16,199 bases of DNA from UBA4664 sp038244585 (GCA_038244585.1 JBBRTI010000017.1:1-16199); one strand, 5' to 3'. Shown: positions 7,131 through 14,745, numbered from the stretch's first letter. The notes: generated by a model not told the origin, from the letters alone. Translations and numbers: made by a program.

Positions 7131-7715
7131 TTAGTTGTGGATACTTACGGACGTGGTGGTAGTGTTGCTGTTGGACGCAGCGCCCGAGCTTACGCCGCCG
7201 ACAGTGGTGTTTTCTTTGACCTCAACGTTGCCGCTCTTTGCTTGCTGCATGTTGAGGTTCATGATGCCAACGTGGTTGTCATTGTTGACGGTCATAGTGT
7301 TGGTGTTGGTGATGGTCGTAGTCTGTTTGGACTCTGGACCTGTGGTATCGTAGCTCACCGAGTCATTGGCTGGGCCCCAGAAGCCTGCTCCGGCACCGCT
7401 ACCGCCGTTAGTAATGGCTACTGTAGTGCTGGTTGAGTTGGAGTTGCTAGCATTGCCCGACCCGACAGCACCCGACACGGTTGTGTTATCTTCCGCCTCA
7501 ACTTTACCGCTCTTGGCGCTCTGCATGTTGAGGTTACCGACGCCGAGGTGATTGGTATTGTTGAGAGTAGACGAGTTAGCGTTGTAAAGCGTGGTCGTTT
7601 GGGTTGAGTCCGACCCGGTATGGGATACCGTCACGGTGCTGGCGGCTGCTATGCCGGCCATTCCGAGAGTTGCCATACCGATTGCTGCGTACTTAAGAGC
7701 TGTAACTTTTACCAT
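7131..7715 (-). CDS. Small exported protein with two 76-residue Asn/Thr repeats
   Basis: This 194-residue protein has a signal peptide (about 1-25, ending IAAA-ST) and then almost nothing but two copies of one repeat, at 28-103 and 120-194, joined by a short Gly-rich linker. Each copy has the order TG-x-x-S-x-QTTT, N-rich LNN or VNN, NLNMQ-x-AKSG-x-VE, NTTV, SG-x-ASNSN. No membrane anchor follows, so it should be released or assemble outside. The second copy matches the single copy in the 225-residue protein at about two thirds of positions by hand count. AAAGGA lies about 8 bases before the ATG. No Cys is present. It resembles a structural subunit (fibre, amyloid-like or matrix). Curli subunits also have short Asn/Gln/Ser repeats, but the curlin spacing S-x5-Q-x4-N-x5-Q is not met. 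Function unknown. Confidence 0.87.
   Translation of the reverse strand: MVKVTALKYAAIGMATLGMAGIAAASTVTVSHTGSDSTQTTTLYNANSSTLNNTNHLGVGNLNMQSAKSGKVEAEDNTTVSGAVGSGNASNSNSTSTTVAITNGGSGAGAGFWGPANDSVSYDTTGPESKQTTTITNTNTMTVNNDNHVGIMNLNMQQAKSGNVEVKENTTVGGVSSGAASNSNTTTTSVSIHN
7134..7358 (-). repeat. Repeat copy B of the 194-residue protein
   Basis: Residues 120-194, running to the C-terminus. It shares QTTTITNTNT, TVNNDN, GNVEVK and NTTV with the copy in the 225-residue protein, and NLNMQ with copy A. Confidence 0.85.
7407..7634 (-). repeat. Repeat copy A of the 194-residue protein
   Basis: Residues 28-103, about 76 long. Shares TGSDSTQTTT, NLNMQSAKSGKVE, DNTTV and GAVGSGNASN with the other copies. 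Confidence 0.85.
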
Positions 7716-7757
7716 TTTGAAAGTCCTTTCTAAAACTTGATATTGATGGTGGGTAGT

Positions 7758-7777
7758 GCCGGGCCCGAGGGCCCGGC
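7758..7777 (-). other. Intercistronic GC-only stem-loop (147-aa to 194-aa genes)
   Basis: GCCGGGCCC (7777-7769, minus strand) is followed by a short loop and GGGCCCGGC (7766-7758), an almost continuous 20-base palindrome. No U-tract follows (ACTACCC). It probably marks a processing or stability boundary between cistrons. Confidence 0.6.
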
Positions 7778-7793
7778 GTAAAAGGTGGTCGGA

Positions 7794-8237
7794 CTATTGG
7801 CTGATATCGGAACCATTACTGACTACCGTGGAGCTTGAATAGTTCGAACCGGTACTGCTGCTGTTCTGGATTACCTGTGACTGGGAAAACGAGGATGAAC
7901 CGGAGTTTGTCGAGTTGGATTCGACGGAAACGTTAACGTCTCCGTTACCGCTCGTCGTCACCGTCGTGTGGTCGTCCGACTTTTGAACGGTCGTACGGCT
8001 GCCGCCGGAGTTGAGCGTTGCCTTGCCTTGCTGGTCAAGCTTAACCGGTTCCCCGTTGACTGTGATCACTGGAGCTTCACTGGGACTGGCCATGGGACTG
8101 GCGTTGGTCGCCGAATCGGACGTGGACGTTCCGGGTGTTGGTTCCAGAGACGAGCGGTTAGCGACTGCAGCGGTCACCAGCCCTACCGTAGCAATGACGG
8201 CGGGCAGACCAATTCGTAGTGCTTGAGCTCGTTTCAT
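7794..8237 (-). CDS. Small exported Ser/Asn-rich protein, unknown
   Basis: This 147-residue protein has a hydrophobic N-terminal segment (about 9-26) after a basic start, then a Ser/Thr/Pro stretch (29-55), a short segment VITVNGEPVKLDQQGKATL (57-75), and a C-terminal half made almost entirely of Ser, Asn, Thr and Val with Q-S-Q (118-147). The SVESNSTNSGSSS and SQSQVIQNSSS stretches give a polar alternating pattern of the sort seen in beta-structured, low-complexity surface proteins. It does not carry the TG...SGN repeat of its neighbours. The ATG has AAGGGGG 6 bases upstream, 19 bases after the previous gene. It could be a minor or nucleating subunit or a chaperone; I recognise no family. 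Confidence 0.8.
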   Translation of the reverse strand: MKRAQALRIGLPAVIATVGLVTAAVANRSSLEPTPGTSTSDSATNASPMASPSEAPVITVNGEPVKLDQQGKATLNSGGSRTTVQKSDDHTTVTTSGNGDVNVSVESNSTNSGSSSFSQSQVIQNSSSTGSNYSSSTVVSNGSDISQ

Positions 8238-8256
8238 TTCTTACCCCCTTAATGCG

Positions 8257-8934
8257 TTATGCGATAGCGAGTTGGAGTCGCTTCTGACGAATTACCGTGC
8301 CGATGCCGGCCAGAGCGCTGAGTAGGAACATCGGTATCAGATAACCAAAGTCCTGTCCCTTGGAACCGGCTGCCAGGCCGTTGCCGTTGGTGTATAGTGA
8401 CCGCAAAGCCGACAGGTCCATCGGAACGGATGCGCCTACCTCCGGCAGGACTGCTCCGCCTAATCCGCCGCCAAGGCCGCCAGTTGTTGAGGCGCCCAGG
8501 GCTGATCCGCCGCCGAGTCCGCCGGTCGGGTTGCCGCCACCTAAGCCGCCGCCTCCCGTACCGCCACCGGAACCGCCGCCAGCACCGCCGCCCGCACCGC
8601 CTGCGGCCGCGTTGTTTATCTCTACGGCTGTCGCCGTCGTGTTGTCGTTGCTGGCATTGCCAGATCCGACAGCACCTTCAACGGTTGTGTTGTCTTTGAC
8701 TTCGACATTACCGGTTTTGGCCTCCTGTGAATTTATGTTCACAATCATGACGTCATTGTCATTATTTACTGTGTTGGTATTTGTATTGGTGATTGTTGTG
8801 GTTTGATTTGAATCAGAACCGGTATTAGCGTAGGTGACCGTGTCGGCTGCCGATGCGACGCCGCCAAGCATAGTCGCTATGGCTCCGGCGCTCACCAGAC
8901 GAAGCACGGCATTAGATACGTGTGTTTGTCTCAT
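8257..8934 (-). CDS. Exported one-repeat protein with Gly-rich stalk and membrane anchor
   Basis: This 225-residue protein has a signal peptide (1-29, ASA-AD), one copy of the Asn/Thr repeat (33-108), a glycine-rich stalk (111-160, GGGSGGGTGGGG-like), a short region 161-194, a membrane helix (about 196-214) and a basic end (IRQKRLQL). It looks like the membrane-tethered version of the repeat found free in the 194-residue protein, which would suit a base or anchor for a polymer. The start codon overlaps the stop of the 309-residue gene (ATGA), and its ribosome-binding site AAAGGAG sits inside that gene's last codons, so translation is probably coupled. No LPXTG motif is seen. The role as an anchor is inferred. 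Confidence 0.87.
   Translation of the reverse strand: MRQTHVSNAVLRLVSAGAIATMLGGVASAADTVTYANTGSDSNQTTTITNTNTNTVNNDNDVMIVNINSQEAKTGNVEVKDNTTVEGAVGSGNASNDNTTATAVEINNAAAGGAGGGAGGGSGGGTGGGGLGGGNPTGGLGGGSALGASTTGGLGGGLGGAVLPEVGASVPMDLSALRSLYTNGNGLAAGSKGQDFGYLIPMFLLSALAGIGTVIRQKRLQLAIA
8611..8838 (-). repeat. Single repeat copy in the 225-residue protein
   Basis: Residues 33-108. Hand alignment to copy B of the 194-residue protein gives about 51 identical positions of 75, including QTTTITNTNT, TVNNDN, GNVEV and NTTV. Confidence 0.85.
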
Positions 8935-9860
8935 CTTTTCGCTCCTTTCGTAACTTGGTTAATGATCCTGGTATTGGTATCTGCCACCCCAAAAAATGGA
9001 CCTCTTTCGGGTGGTGACACCGGAATGAAGTCCATCAACAGAGGCGTAGCAAAAAAGGAAGAAAGAAGGTCGCTTCGGGCGGCAGTGACATGCCCCACCC
9101 GGCGCAACCATGCACCATATGTTTGACCCGCGAGCGTAATCAGCAGAACTGACAGAATCGTGAGCAGGATAATAGCGTTTGCATCCGAAACCGGAACGGC
9201 AAAGCCTAGGAGACTGGAGGGGGCGATAACTCCCGCCAGCCCGGCTGGCAACTGTCCGAACAGGCCGCTTGATTGCACCGGTGTGTTGACGGGCGGGAGC
9301 GAGGCGGCAGCGGTCGCAATGGCCTCAGTTATTTCCGGCTGGGCCGCCGTCACATCCTGGGATAATGGTGACAACATGACCCATCCGGTGCGGGACGGGA
9401 CCAGCTGGCTACGCACGGGCGCTGCGGCCGGCCCTGTCGCGGTCAGGAAAGTATCAACCTGGCTGGCGGCCGTGGGCCCGGCCGGGTCGGCAGGCGTCGC
9501 TACAGGGGCGGCGGGGCTGGAGGACTCTGCTAGTGCGGATGGCTGCTGGGTGGCAACGGAAGCTGCAACGGCCGGCTGCCCGCTTCCCGACGGTGTGACG
9601 GCCTTATCAGCGGTTCCGGACTGAGTCGTATCCGACTTCACGACAACCTGAAGCGAACTTATCTGAGCTGCATTAGCCGACGTATCTGATTTGGCGACTA
9701 CGGTAGTCTGATTGGTAGCAGTTTGAGCGGTAGCGTCCTGGTCGCCGGAGGCGGCCAAAGCAGCGCCGTTCAAGGCAATAGTCATGCCACACGAAGCCGC
9801 CAATCCGATGGAAAAGCGGATTACCCGGGTTCCGATAAGAAGAGAATTTGTGGATCGCAT
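8931..9860 (-). CDS. Exported Ala/Thr/Ser-rich membrane protein, first gene of repeat operon
   Basis: This 309-residue protein has a long signal peptide (to about 36, ALA-AS), then a low-complexity Ala/Thr/Ser/Gln region (37-145) with two similar phrases (TTVVAKSDTSA and QVVVKSDTTQS), a less biased part (146-222, with VPSRTGWVMLSPLSQDV), a membrane helix (about 227-246) and a ~60-residue C-terminal part with FFATPLLMDFIPVSPPERGPFFGV that should be cytoplasmic if the signal peptide is cleaved. No family is recognised. It is the first gene of the operon, directly after the CRP-like operator region, and ends in a 4-base overlap with the next gene. It stops at TGA. No strong Shine-Dalgarno sequence precedes its ATG. 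Possible roles are assembly platform, anchor or sensor; none is proven. Confidence 0.83.
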   Translation of the reverse strand: MRSTNSLLIGTRVIRFSIGLAASCGMTIALNGAALAASGDQDATAQTATNQTTVVAKSDTSANAAQISSLQVVVKSDTTQSGTADKAVTPSGSGQPAVAASVATQQPSALAESSSPAAPVATPADPAGPTAASQVDTFLTATGPAAAPVRSQLVPSRTGWVMLSPLSQDVTAAQPEITEAIATAAASLPPVNTPVQSSGLFGQLPAGLAGVIAPSSLLGFAVPVSDANAIILLTILSVLLITLAGQTYGAWLRRVGHVTAARSDLLSSFFATPLLMDFIPVSPPERGPFFGVADTNTRIINQVTKGAKR

Positions 9861-9865
9861 GACAC

Positions 9866-9920
9866 CCCGTATCGCAGATAAATGACTAATGTGACTTGTA
9901 TCACAATAGCCCGATACGGG
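9866..9920. repeat. 9-bp inverted repeat enclosing the operator
   Basis: CCCGTATCG (9866-9874) and CGATACGGG (9912-9920) are perfect inverted copies separated by 37 bases, with the CRP-like dyad between them. They could be paired operator sites or the arms of a cruciform/RNA structure. Confidence 0.5.
9890..9905. promoter_or_regulatory. CRP/FNR-type operator dyad
   Basis: TGTGACTTGTATCACA is a perfect match to the TGTGA-N6-TCACA half-sites of the CRP consensus. It is centred 37-38 bases upstream of the ATG at 9860. A TTGACA -35 box lies at 9937-9932 on the minus strand, but the nearest -10-like bases (TATTGT, 9908-9903) are 23 bases away and overlap the dyad, so the exact promoter is unclear. 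If transcription starts there, binding would repress; a more downstream start would allow activation. No CRP-family gene is in the window. Confidence 0.5.
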
Positions 9921-9989
9921 TGCCGCAACATTGTCAATAAGTCCGAATGCAAAGCGGAATGGATGAAAAATAATTAGGATTCTTAACTA

Positions 9990-10016
9990 TAACAAAGGAC
10001 CGCCAGGCGGCGGTCC
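9990..10016 (-). terminator. Rho-independent terminator after gyrA
   Basis: GGACCGCC (10016-10009, minus strand) pairs perfectly with GGCGGTCC (10004-9997) around a 4-base loop, followed by TTTGTT. It is 33 bases past the gyrA stop and separates the gyrase operon from the surface-protein operon. Confidence 0.85.
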
Positions 10017-10048
10017 CTTCTCTCTCAGACTTTGTTCAAGGGTACTAC

Positions 10049-12619
10049 TTAAGCTTCCCCTTTGAGGTCTTCGGCCGGTGCGGCGTTTTCAATTTCGCCC
10101 TCCAACTGGGCCTCACCGATGAGGGCGACTGATGCTACCTTGTCGTCGTCCTTCATGCGCATGATACGGACACCCTGGGTGGCACGGCCTATAAGCGAGA
10201 TGCCGCTCAGCGCCAAACGGATGATCTGGCCCTGGGTGGAGACTACCACCAGGTCGTCGCGGCCGTCGAGGATGGCGCGGACATCCAGTGCCTGCCCCGT
10301 CTTGGAGGTGACAACGCCCGCCTTGATCCCGACGCCCCCGCGAGCGTGCGTCGCGAACTGGTCAACCTTGGTACGCTTGCCATAGCCGTTCTCCATAACG
10401 ACCAGGATCTCGCTGCCGGGCCGTACGATGTCCATACCCACGACCCGGTCGCCGGTACGGAGGCGGATACCGCGGACACCGCGGGTGGCTCGGCCCATGG
10501 GTCGGACTTCGCCTTCCTTGAAGCGGATAGCCTGGGCCAGCGCGGTCGAGATGATGATCTCGTCCTTACCCTCGGTCAGCTTGACCCACCGTAGCTCGTC
10601 GCCGTCATCGAGCTTTATTGCAATGAGGCCGTTAGCCCGGACGTTGGCGTAGTCGACCAGCGGTGTCTTCTTGACTGTGCCGTGAAGCGTGGTCATGAAG
10701 AGGTAGAGTAGCTCACCTTTACCGTCGAAGGTCACAAGCGACGTCACCATTTCACCCGGTCCCAGCTGCAACAGGTTCACTACCGCCTGGCCCTTGGCCG
10801 TGCGTGAGGCTGAAGGAATTTCGTACACCTTGAGGCGGAAGACCCGTCCCTTATTGGTGAAGAAGAGCATGAAGTCGTGGTTGTGCGTCAGCACCAGGTG
10901 CTCGACGACGTCCTCTTCCTTGGTGGCCATGCCCATAATTCCCTTGCCACCGCGACCTTGGGCCTTGTAGGTGTTGCTGGGGATACGCTTGATATAACCG
11001 CCGTGAGTCAGGGTAATAATGACCTGCTCATTCGGTACAAGTTCTTCTTCGCTGAACTTGCCCAGTTCGGTGCCGATGATCTGAGTGCGACGGAGATCGC
11101 CGTACTTGGCCTTCATCTCTTCCAGTTCTTCGCGGATAACGCGTAGAATTTCGGATTCGCTGGCCAGAATCCTCTCAAGTTCTTTGATGCGCTTGAGCAG
11201 CTCGGCCAGCTGGTCTTCGATCTTCTGGCGCTCAAGTCCGGCCAGAGTACGCAGCTGCATGGCCAGAATGGCCTTGGCCTGTATTTCGCTGAGTTTGAAC
11301 TGTTCCATTAAGTTGACGCGGGCCTCATCGGTGGTCTGTGAGGCACGGATGGTCTTAATGACCTCATCGATATGGTCGAGGGCAATCTTCAGACCCTCCA
11401 GAATGTGCGCAGCATCCTTGGCCTTGCGCAATTCGAATTCGGTACGGCGGCGGACGACCACGCGGCGGTGAGCGATGTACTCACGGAGCATCATTTCCAA
11501 GCTTAGGACGCGCGGCTGGCGGCCGGAGTCAACCAGTGCCAGCATGTTGACGTGGAAGGCCGTCTGCATGGGCGTCAGCTTATACAGCTGATTCAAGATT
11601 TTCTTGGGGTAACTGTCTTTTTTGAGGTCAATTACAATCCGCACACCGCCCGTCAGACTCTTGGTCTTGCCGCGGTTGGAGCTCTCGTCACGCAGGTCAG
11701 CGATGCCGATGATGCGCTTCTCTTTATGAAGTTCGGCAATCTTCTCAACCAACGTCGATTTGTTCACCGAGTACGGAATTTCCGTCACGATGATGGACGG
11801 GTTGCCCTTCTTGTCTTCGACGATTTCAGCGACGGCGCGTACCACTATGCTGCCCTTGCCCGTACCGTAGGCCTGACGGATGGAATCGTTGCCGAAAATG
11901 ATGCCACCGGTCGGGAAGTCGGGTCCTTTAACGTGTTTGAGCAGGTCGTCGAGGCCAGCTTCAGGGTTATCGATGAGTTCGACTATGCCGTCGATGAGTT
12001 CGGTGAGGTTATGAGGAGGAATATTGGTAGCCATGCCCACGGCAATGCCCATCTGGCCGTTTAAGAGCAGGTTGGGGAGTTTGGCCGGGAGGACGGATGG
12101 CTGCTGGCGTGAACCGTCGTAGTTGGGTACGAAGTCGACGGTATCTTTTTCAATGTCGAACAGCAGTTCCTCAGTTATACCCTGCATGCGGGCTTCTGTA
12201 TAACGCATGGCGGCGGCGGAATCGCCATCCATGGAACCGAAGTTTCCCTGGCCGTCGACCAATGGGTAGCGCATGGAGAAATCCTGGGCCATACGGACCA
12301 TGGAATCATAAATGGCTGAGTCGCCGTGCGGGTGGTAGTTGCCCATGACTTCACCGACGACCGCGGCGCTCTTGCGGTATTTGGCGTTATGGCGCAGTCC
12401 TAGATTATTCATCACATAAAGGATGCGGCGATGAACCGGCTTGAGGCCGTCACGAACATCCGGCAGGGCCCGGGAAATGATGACCGACATGGCATACGCC
12501 AGGTAACTGGTCTCCATTTCGGTTTCGAGCTTCTGCAACCGAACGGTACCGATTTCCGACTTTATCAGCTCCGGCTCCTCGGCTGGGTTTTCTAAATTGT
12601 CTAATTCTTGCTCATCCAT
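10049..12619 (-). CDS. gyrA: DNA gyrase subunit A
   Basis: GyrA is the breakage-reunion subunit of the A2B2 gyrase that adds negative supercoils using ATP. The 856 residues are near the family's usual length. The winged-helix region has the quinolone-pocket motif HPHGDSAIYD (96-105), with Ser101 and Asp105 at the E. coli Ser83 and Asp87 positions, the drug-susceptible state. The catalytic Tyr is Tyr140, after Arg139, in AAAMRYTEARM. A long coiled-coil/tower region follows (about 380-510). The C-terminal wrapping domain begins with the GyrA box QGRGGKG (554-560), which marks true gyrase rather than topoisomerase IV. The tail after about 835 is acidic. The gene starts 2 bases after the gyrB stop and lacks a strong ribosome-binding site, so it is probably translated by coupling. 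A terminator follows. Confidence 0.98.
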   Translation of the reverse strand: MDEQELDNLENPAEEPELIKSEIGTVRLQKLETEMETSYLAYAMSVIISRALPDVRDGLKPVHRRILYVMNNLGLRHNAKYRKSAAVVGEVMGNYHPHGDSAIYDSMVRMAQDFSMRYPLVDGQGNFGSMDGDSAAAMRYTEARMQGITEELLFDIEKDTVDFVPNYDGSRQQPSVLPAKLPNLLLNGQMGIAVGMATNIPPHNLTELIDGIVELIDNPEAGLDDLLKHVKGPDFPTGGIIFGNDSIRQAYGTGKGSIVVRAVAEIVEDKKGNPSIIVTEIPYSVNKSTLVEKIAELHKEKRIIGIADLRDESSNRGKTKSLTGGVRIVIDLKKDSYPKKILNQLYKLTPMQTAFHVNMLALVDSGRQPRVLSLEMMLREYIAHRRVVVRRRTEFELRKAKDAAHILEGLKIALDHIDEVIKTIRASQTTDEARVNLMEQFKLSEIQAKAILAMQLRTLAGLERQKIEDQLAELLKRIKELERILASESEILRVIREELEEMKAKYGDLRRTQIIGTELGKFSEEELVPNEQVIITLTHGGYIKRIPSNTYKAQGRGGKGIMGMATKEEDVVEHLVLTHNHDFMLFFTNKGRVFRLKVYEIPSASRTAKGQAVVNLLQLGPGEMVTSLVTFDGKGELLYLFMTTLHGTVKKTPLVDYANVRANGLIAIKLDDGDELRWVKLTEGKDEIIISTALAQAIRFKEGEVRPMGRATRGVRGIRLRTGDRVVGMDIVRPGSEILVVMENGYGKRTKVDQFATHARGGVGIKAGVVTSKTGQALDVRAILDGRDDLVVVSTQGQIIRLALSGISLIGRATQGVRIMRMKDDDKVASVALIGEAQLEGEIENAAPAEDLKGEA

Positions 12620-12621
12620 TG

Positions 12622-14715
12622 CTAAATATCCAAGTCGTTACTGCTAAGTGTGGTGGCGCGGGAGGAAATGAAGTTCTTACGCAGGAGTACTTCCTCACCC
12701 ATCAGCTTATTGAAGATGGCGTCAGACCGCTCGGCGTCCTCAATCCGAACCTTGAGGAGAACGCGGTTGGCCGGGTCCATGGTGGTATCCCAGAGCTGAT
12801 CGGCGTTCATCTCTCCTAGCCCCTTGTAGCGCTGAACGGCGGTAATGCCTGCCAGCTTGAGGCGCTGCTTGTCTTCATTGCTTGCAGATATTTCTTCCTC
12901 GGCCTCGTCTACGACCACAGCTCCGGCCTCAGCCTCAGGAGTTGTTTCGTCAAGTGACTCGTCTTCGCTCGTGACGATGCCTTCGTCATCATCGACATCG
13001 GGGGCATCGGTCTTGATACCTGTCTTCGCTTCAATCAGCCGGTTGATGATGGCTTCGCGCTCATCCTCGTCAAACGCATAAATCTTTTTGCGGCCCACGT
13101 TCAAGCTGTACAGCGGCGGCTGGGCAATATAGAGGTGCCCGTCCTCGATTACGGCTGCCATGTGCCGGTAGAAAAAGGTTAACAGGAGAGTGCGGATATG
13201 CGCCCCATCAACGTCAGCGTCGGTCATAATGATGATGCGGTCGTAACGCAGCTTCGAGACGTCGAACTGCTCGGCGATGCCGGTGCCCAAGGCGATGATG
13301 ATGTTCTTGACCTCGTTGTTGCCCAGCATACGATCGAGCCGGGCACGCTCGACGTTGAGAATCTTGCCGCGCAACGGCAGGATTGCCTGAAACTCGCTGT
13401 CGCGGCCGCTTTTCGCGGAGCCGCCGGCCGAGTCGCCCTCAACGATGTAGATTTCCGAACGGGAAGAGTCCTTGGTGCGGCAGTCGGCCAGCTTGCCCGG
13501 AAGCGTCATGCCATCCAGGGCTCCCTTACGAATGACCGTATCGCGCGCGGCACGGGCAGCCATACGGGCTCTGGCGCTTAGGGTAGCCTTGCCAATGATC
13601 TTCTTGGCTTCGTTAGGGTTTTCTTCGAGGTAATAGGAGAAATGCTCGCCGAAGGCCTGCTCCACCGCGCTGCGGAGTTCGGGGTTGTTGAGCTTGTCCT
13701 TAGTCTGGCCTTCGAACTGCGGGTCGGGTAGTTTGACACTGATGACCACAGCCATACCTTCACGGCAGTCTTCGCCCGTCAGGTTTTCTTCGTTTTCTTT
13801 GAGCAGGCCGTTCTTACGCGCGTACTCGTTGAGAACGCGCGTCAAGGCGCGACGGAAACCCTCGTTATGAGTACCGCCGCCGTTGGTCGGAATGTTGTTG
13901 GCGAACAGCTTGGCTGTTTCGGTATAGGAGTCGTTCCACTGCAGAGCCACTTCGATCTCGCACTCGCCCACCTGCTTCTGGACATAGAAGGCCGGGTCGT
14001 TCATAACCTGTTTATCGTGGTTCAAATGCTGCACGTAGCTGCGGATACCGCCTTCAAAATAAAAGCCGTAACGGAAACCGGTACGCAGATCATTGAGCTC
14101 GAGCCGTGTGCCCCGGGTCAGGTAAGCCTGGCGGCGCAAGTATTCCAAGATGCGGTCGTTCTCGAACTGGATTGATTCAAAGATGGTTTCATCGGGGTAG
14201 AAGGTGATGATGGTTCCGGTACCTTCGGCGGTACCGACAACTTTGACGTCAGACAACGGGACGCCGATGGCGAACTCCTGGCGGTATAACTTGCCGTTGC
14301 GCTTGACCTCGCCGATTAGGCGAGTGGAAAGGGCGTTGACCACGCTGGAACCAACGCCATGCAAGCCGCCGGATACCTTGTAACCGCTGCCTTCGCCGCC
14401 GAACTTGCCGCCGGCATGCAGCACAGTAAGCACCGTTTCAAGACCGCTCTTGCCGGTACTCTTAACCTTATCCACGGGTATACCACGGCCGTCATCGGTG
14501 ATGCGGACACCGCCGTCTTCCAGGAACGTCACGTCCACAAAGGTCGCGAACCCCGCGAGAGCTTCATCGATACAGTTGTTAACGATTTCCCAAATTAAGT
14601 GGTGTAACCCCTCGATACCGGTTCCACCGATGTACATTCCGGGACGTTTGCGAACCGGGTCAAGACCCTCCAGTACCTGGATCTGATCGGCGTCATACTT
14701 GGATTTAGCTGCCAT
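12622..14715 (-). CDS. gyrB: DNA gyrase subunit B with acidic insert
   Basis: GyrB supplies the ATPase and TOPRIM parts of gyrase. The GHKL ATPase has EIVNNCIDEA (43-52; the usual Asp before the Mg-binding Asn is Asn here), DDGRGIP (74-80) and GGLHGVGSSVVNALS (116-130). The transducer carries QTKDKL (337-342). The TOPRIM domain has EGDSAGGSAKSGRD (426-439), PLRGKILNVE (447-456) and DADVDGAHIR (499-508). The C-terminal QRYKGLGEMN (628-637) is intact. Between the TOPRIM core and that motif is an acidic stretch (about 566-615, many Asp/Glu) that short Gram-positive-type GyrB proteins lack. At 697 residues it is longer than the usual ~640 for that type and shorter than the ~800 of E. coli. ATG at 14715 has AAGGTGG about 11 bases upstream. 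Confidence 0.98.
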   Translation of the reverse strand: MAAKSKYDADQIQVLEGLDPVRKRPGMYIGGTGIEGLHHLIWEIVNNCIDEALAGFATFVDVTFLEDGGVRITDDGRGIPVDKVKSTGKSGLETVLTVLHAGGKFGGEGSGYKVSGGLHGVGSSVVNALSTRLIGEVKRNGKLYRQEFAIGVPLSDVKVVGTAEGTGTIITFYPDETIFESIQFENDRILEYLRRQAYLTRGTRLELNDLRTGFRYGFYFEGGIRSYVQHLNHDKQVMNDPAFYVQKQVGECEIEVALQWNDSYTETAKLFANNIPTNGGGTHNEGFRRALTRVLNEYARKNGLLKENEENLTGEDCREGMAVVISVKLPDPQFEGQTKDKLNNPELRSAVEQAFGEHFSYYLEENPNEAKKIIGKATLSARARMAARAARDTVIRKGALDGMTLPGKLADCRTKDSSRSEIYIVEGDSAGGSAKSGRDSEFQAILPLRGKILNVERARLDRMLGNNEVKNIIIALGTGIAEQFDVSKLRYDRIIIMTDADVDGAHIRTLLLTFFYRHMAAVIEDGHLYIAQPPLYSLNVGRKKIYAFDEDEREAIINRLIEAKTGIKTDAPDVDDDEGIVTSEDESLDETTPEAEAGAVVVDEAEEEISASNEDKQRLKLAGITAVQRYKGLGEMNADQLWDTTMDPANRVLLKVRIEDAERSDAIFNKLMGEEVLLRKNFISSRATTLSSNDLDI

Positions 14716-14745
14716 AAACGTTCATACCACCTTGCTTAGAAAACG

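Noticed and set aside
8360..8806. Plus-strand proline-rich frame opposite the 225-residue gene
   Set aside because: The PPP runs are simply the antisense of the Gly-rich stalk.
4707..8934. LPXTG-type sortase signals at the C-terminal anchors
   Set aside because: The 772- and 225-residue proteins end in a helix and basic residues, but neither has an LPXTG-like motif before the helix; LPTAA in the large protein is about 55 residues too early.
7131..8934. Classical curlin (CsgA/CsgB) repeats
   Set aside because: Asn/Gln/Ser/Gly content is similar, but the fixed S-x5-Q-x4-N-x5-Q spacing and 22-residue period are not met.
12302..12334. Quinolone-resistance substitution in GyrA
   Set aside because: Ser101 and Asp105, the usual resistance positions, are the wild-type susceptible residues.
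14710..14732. Six-codon frame (MNVYGS) overlapping the gyrB start
   Set aside because: The AAGGTGG would be only 1 base from its ATG, too close to work; likely chance.
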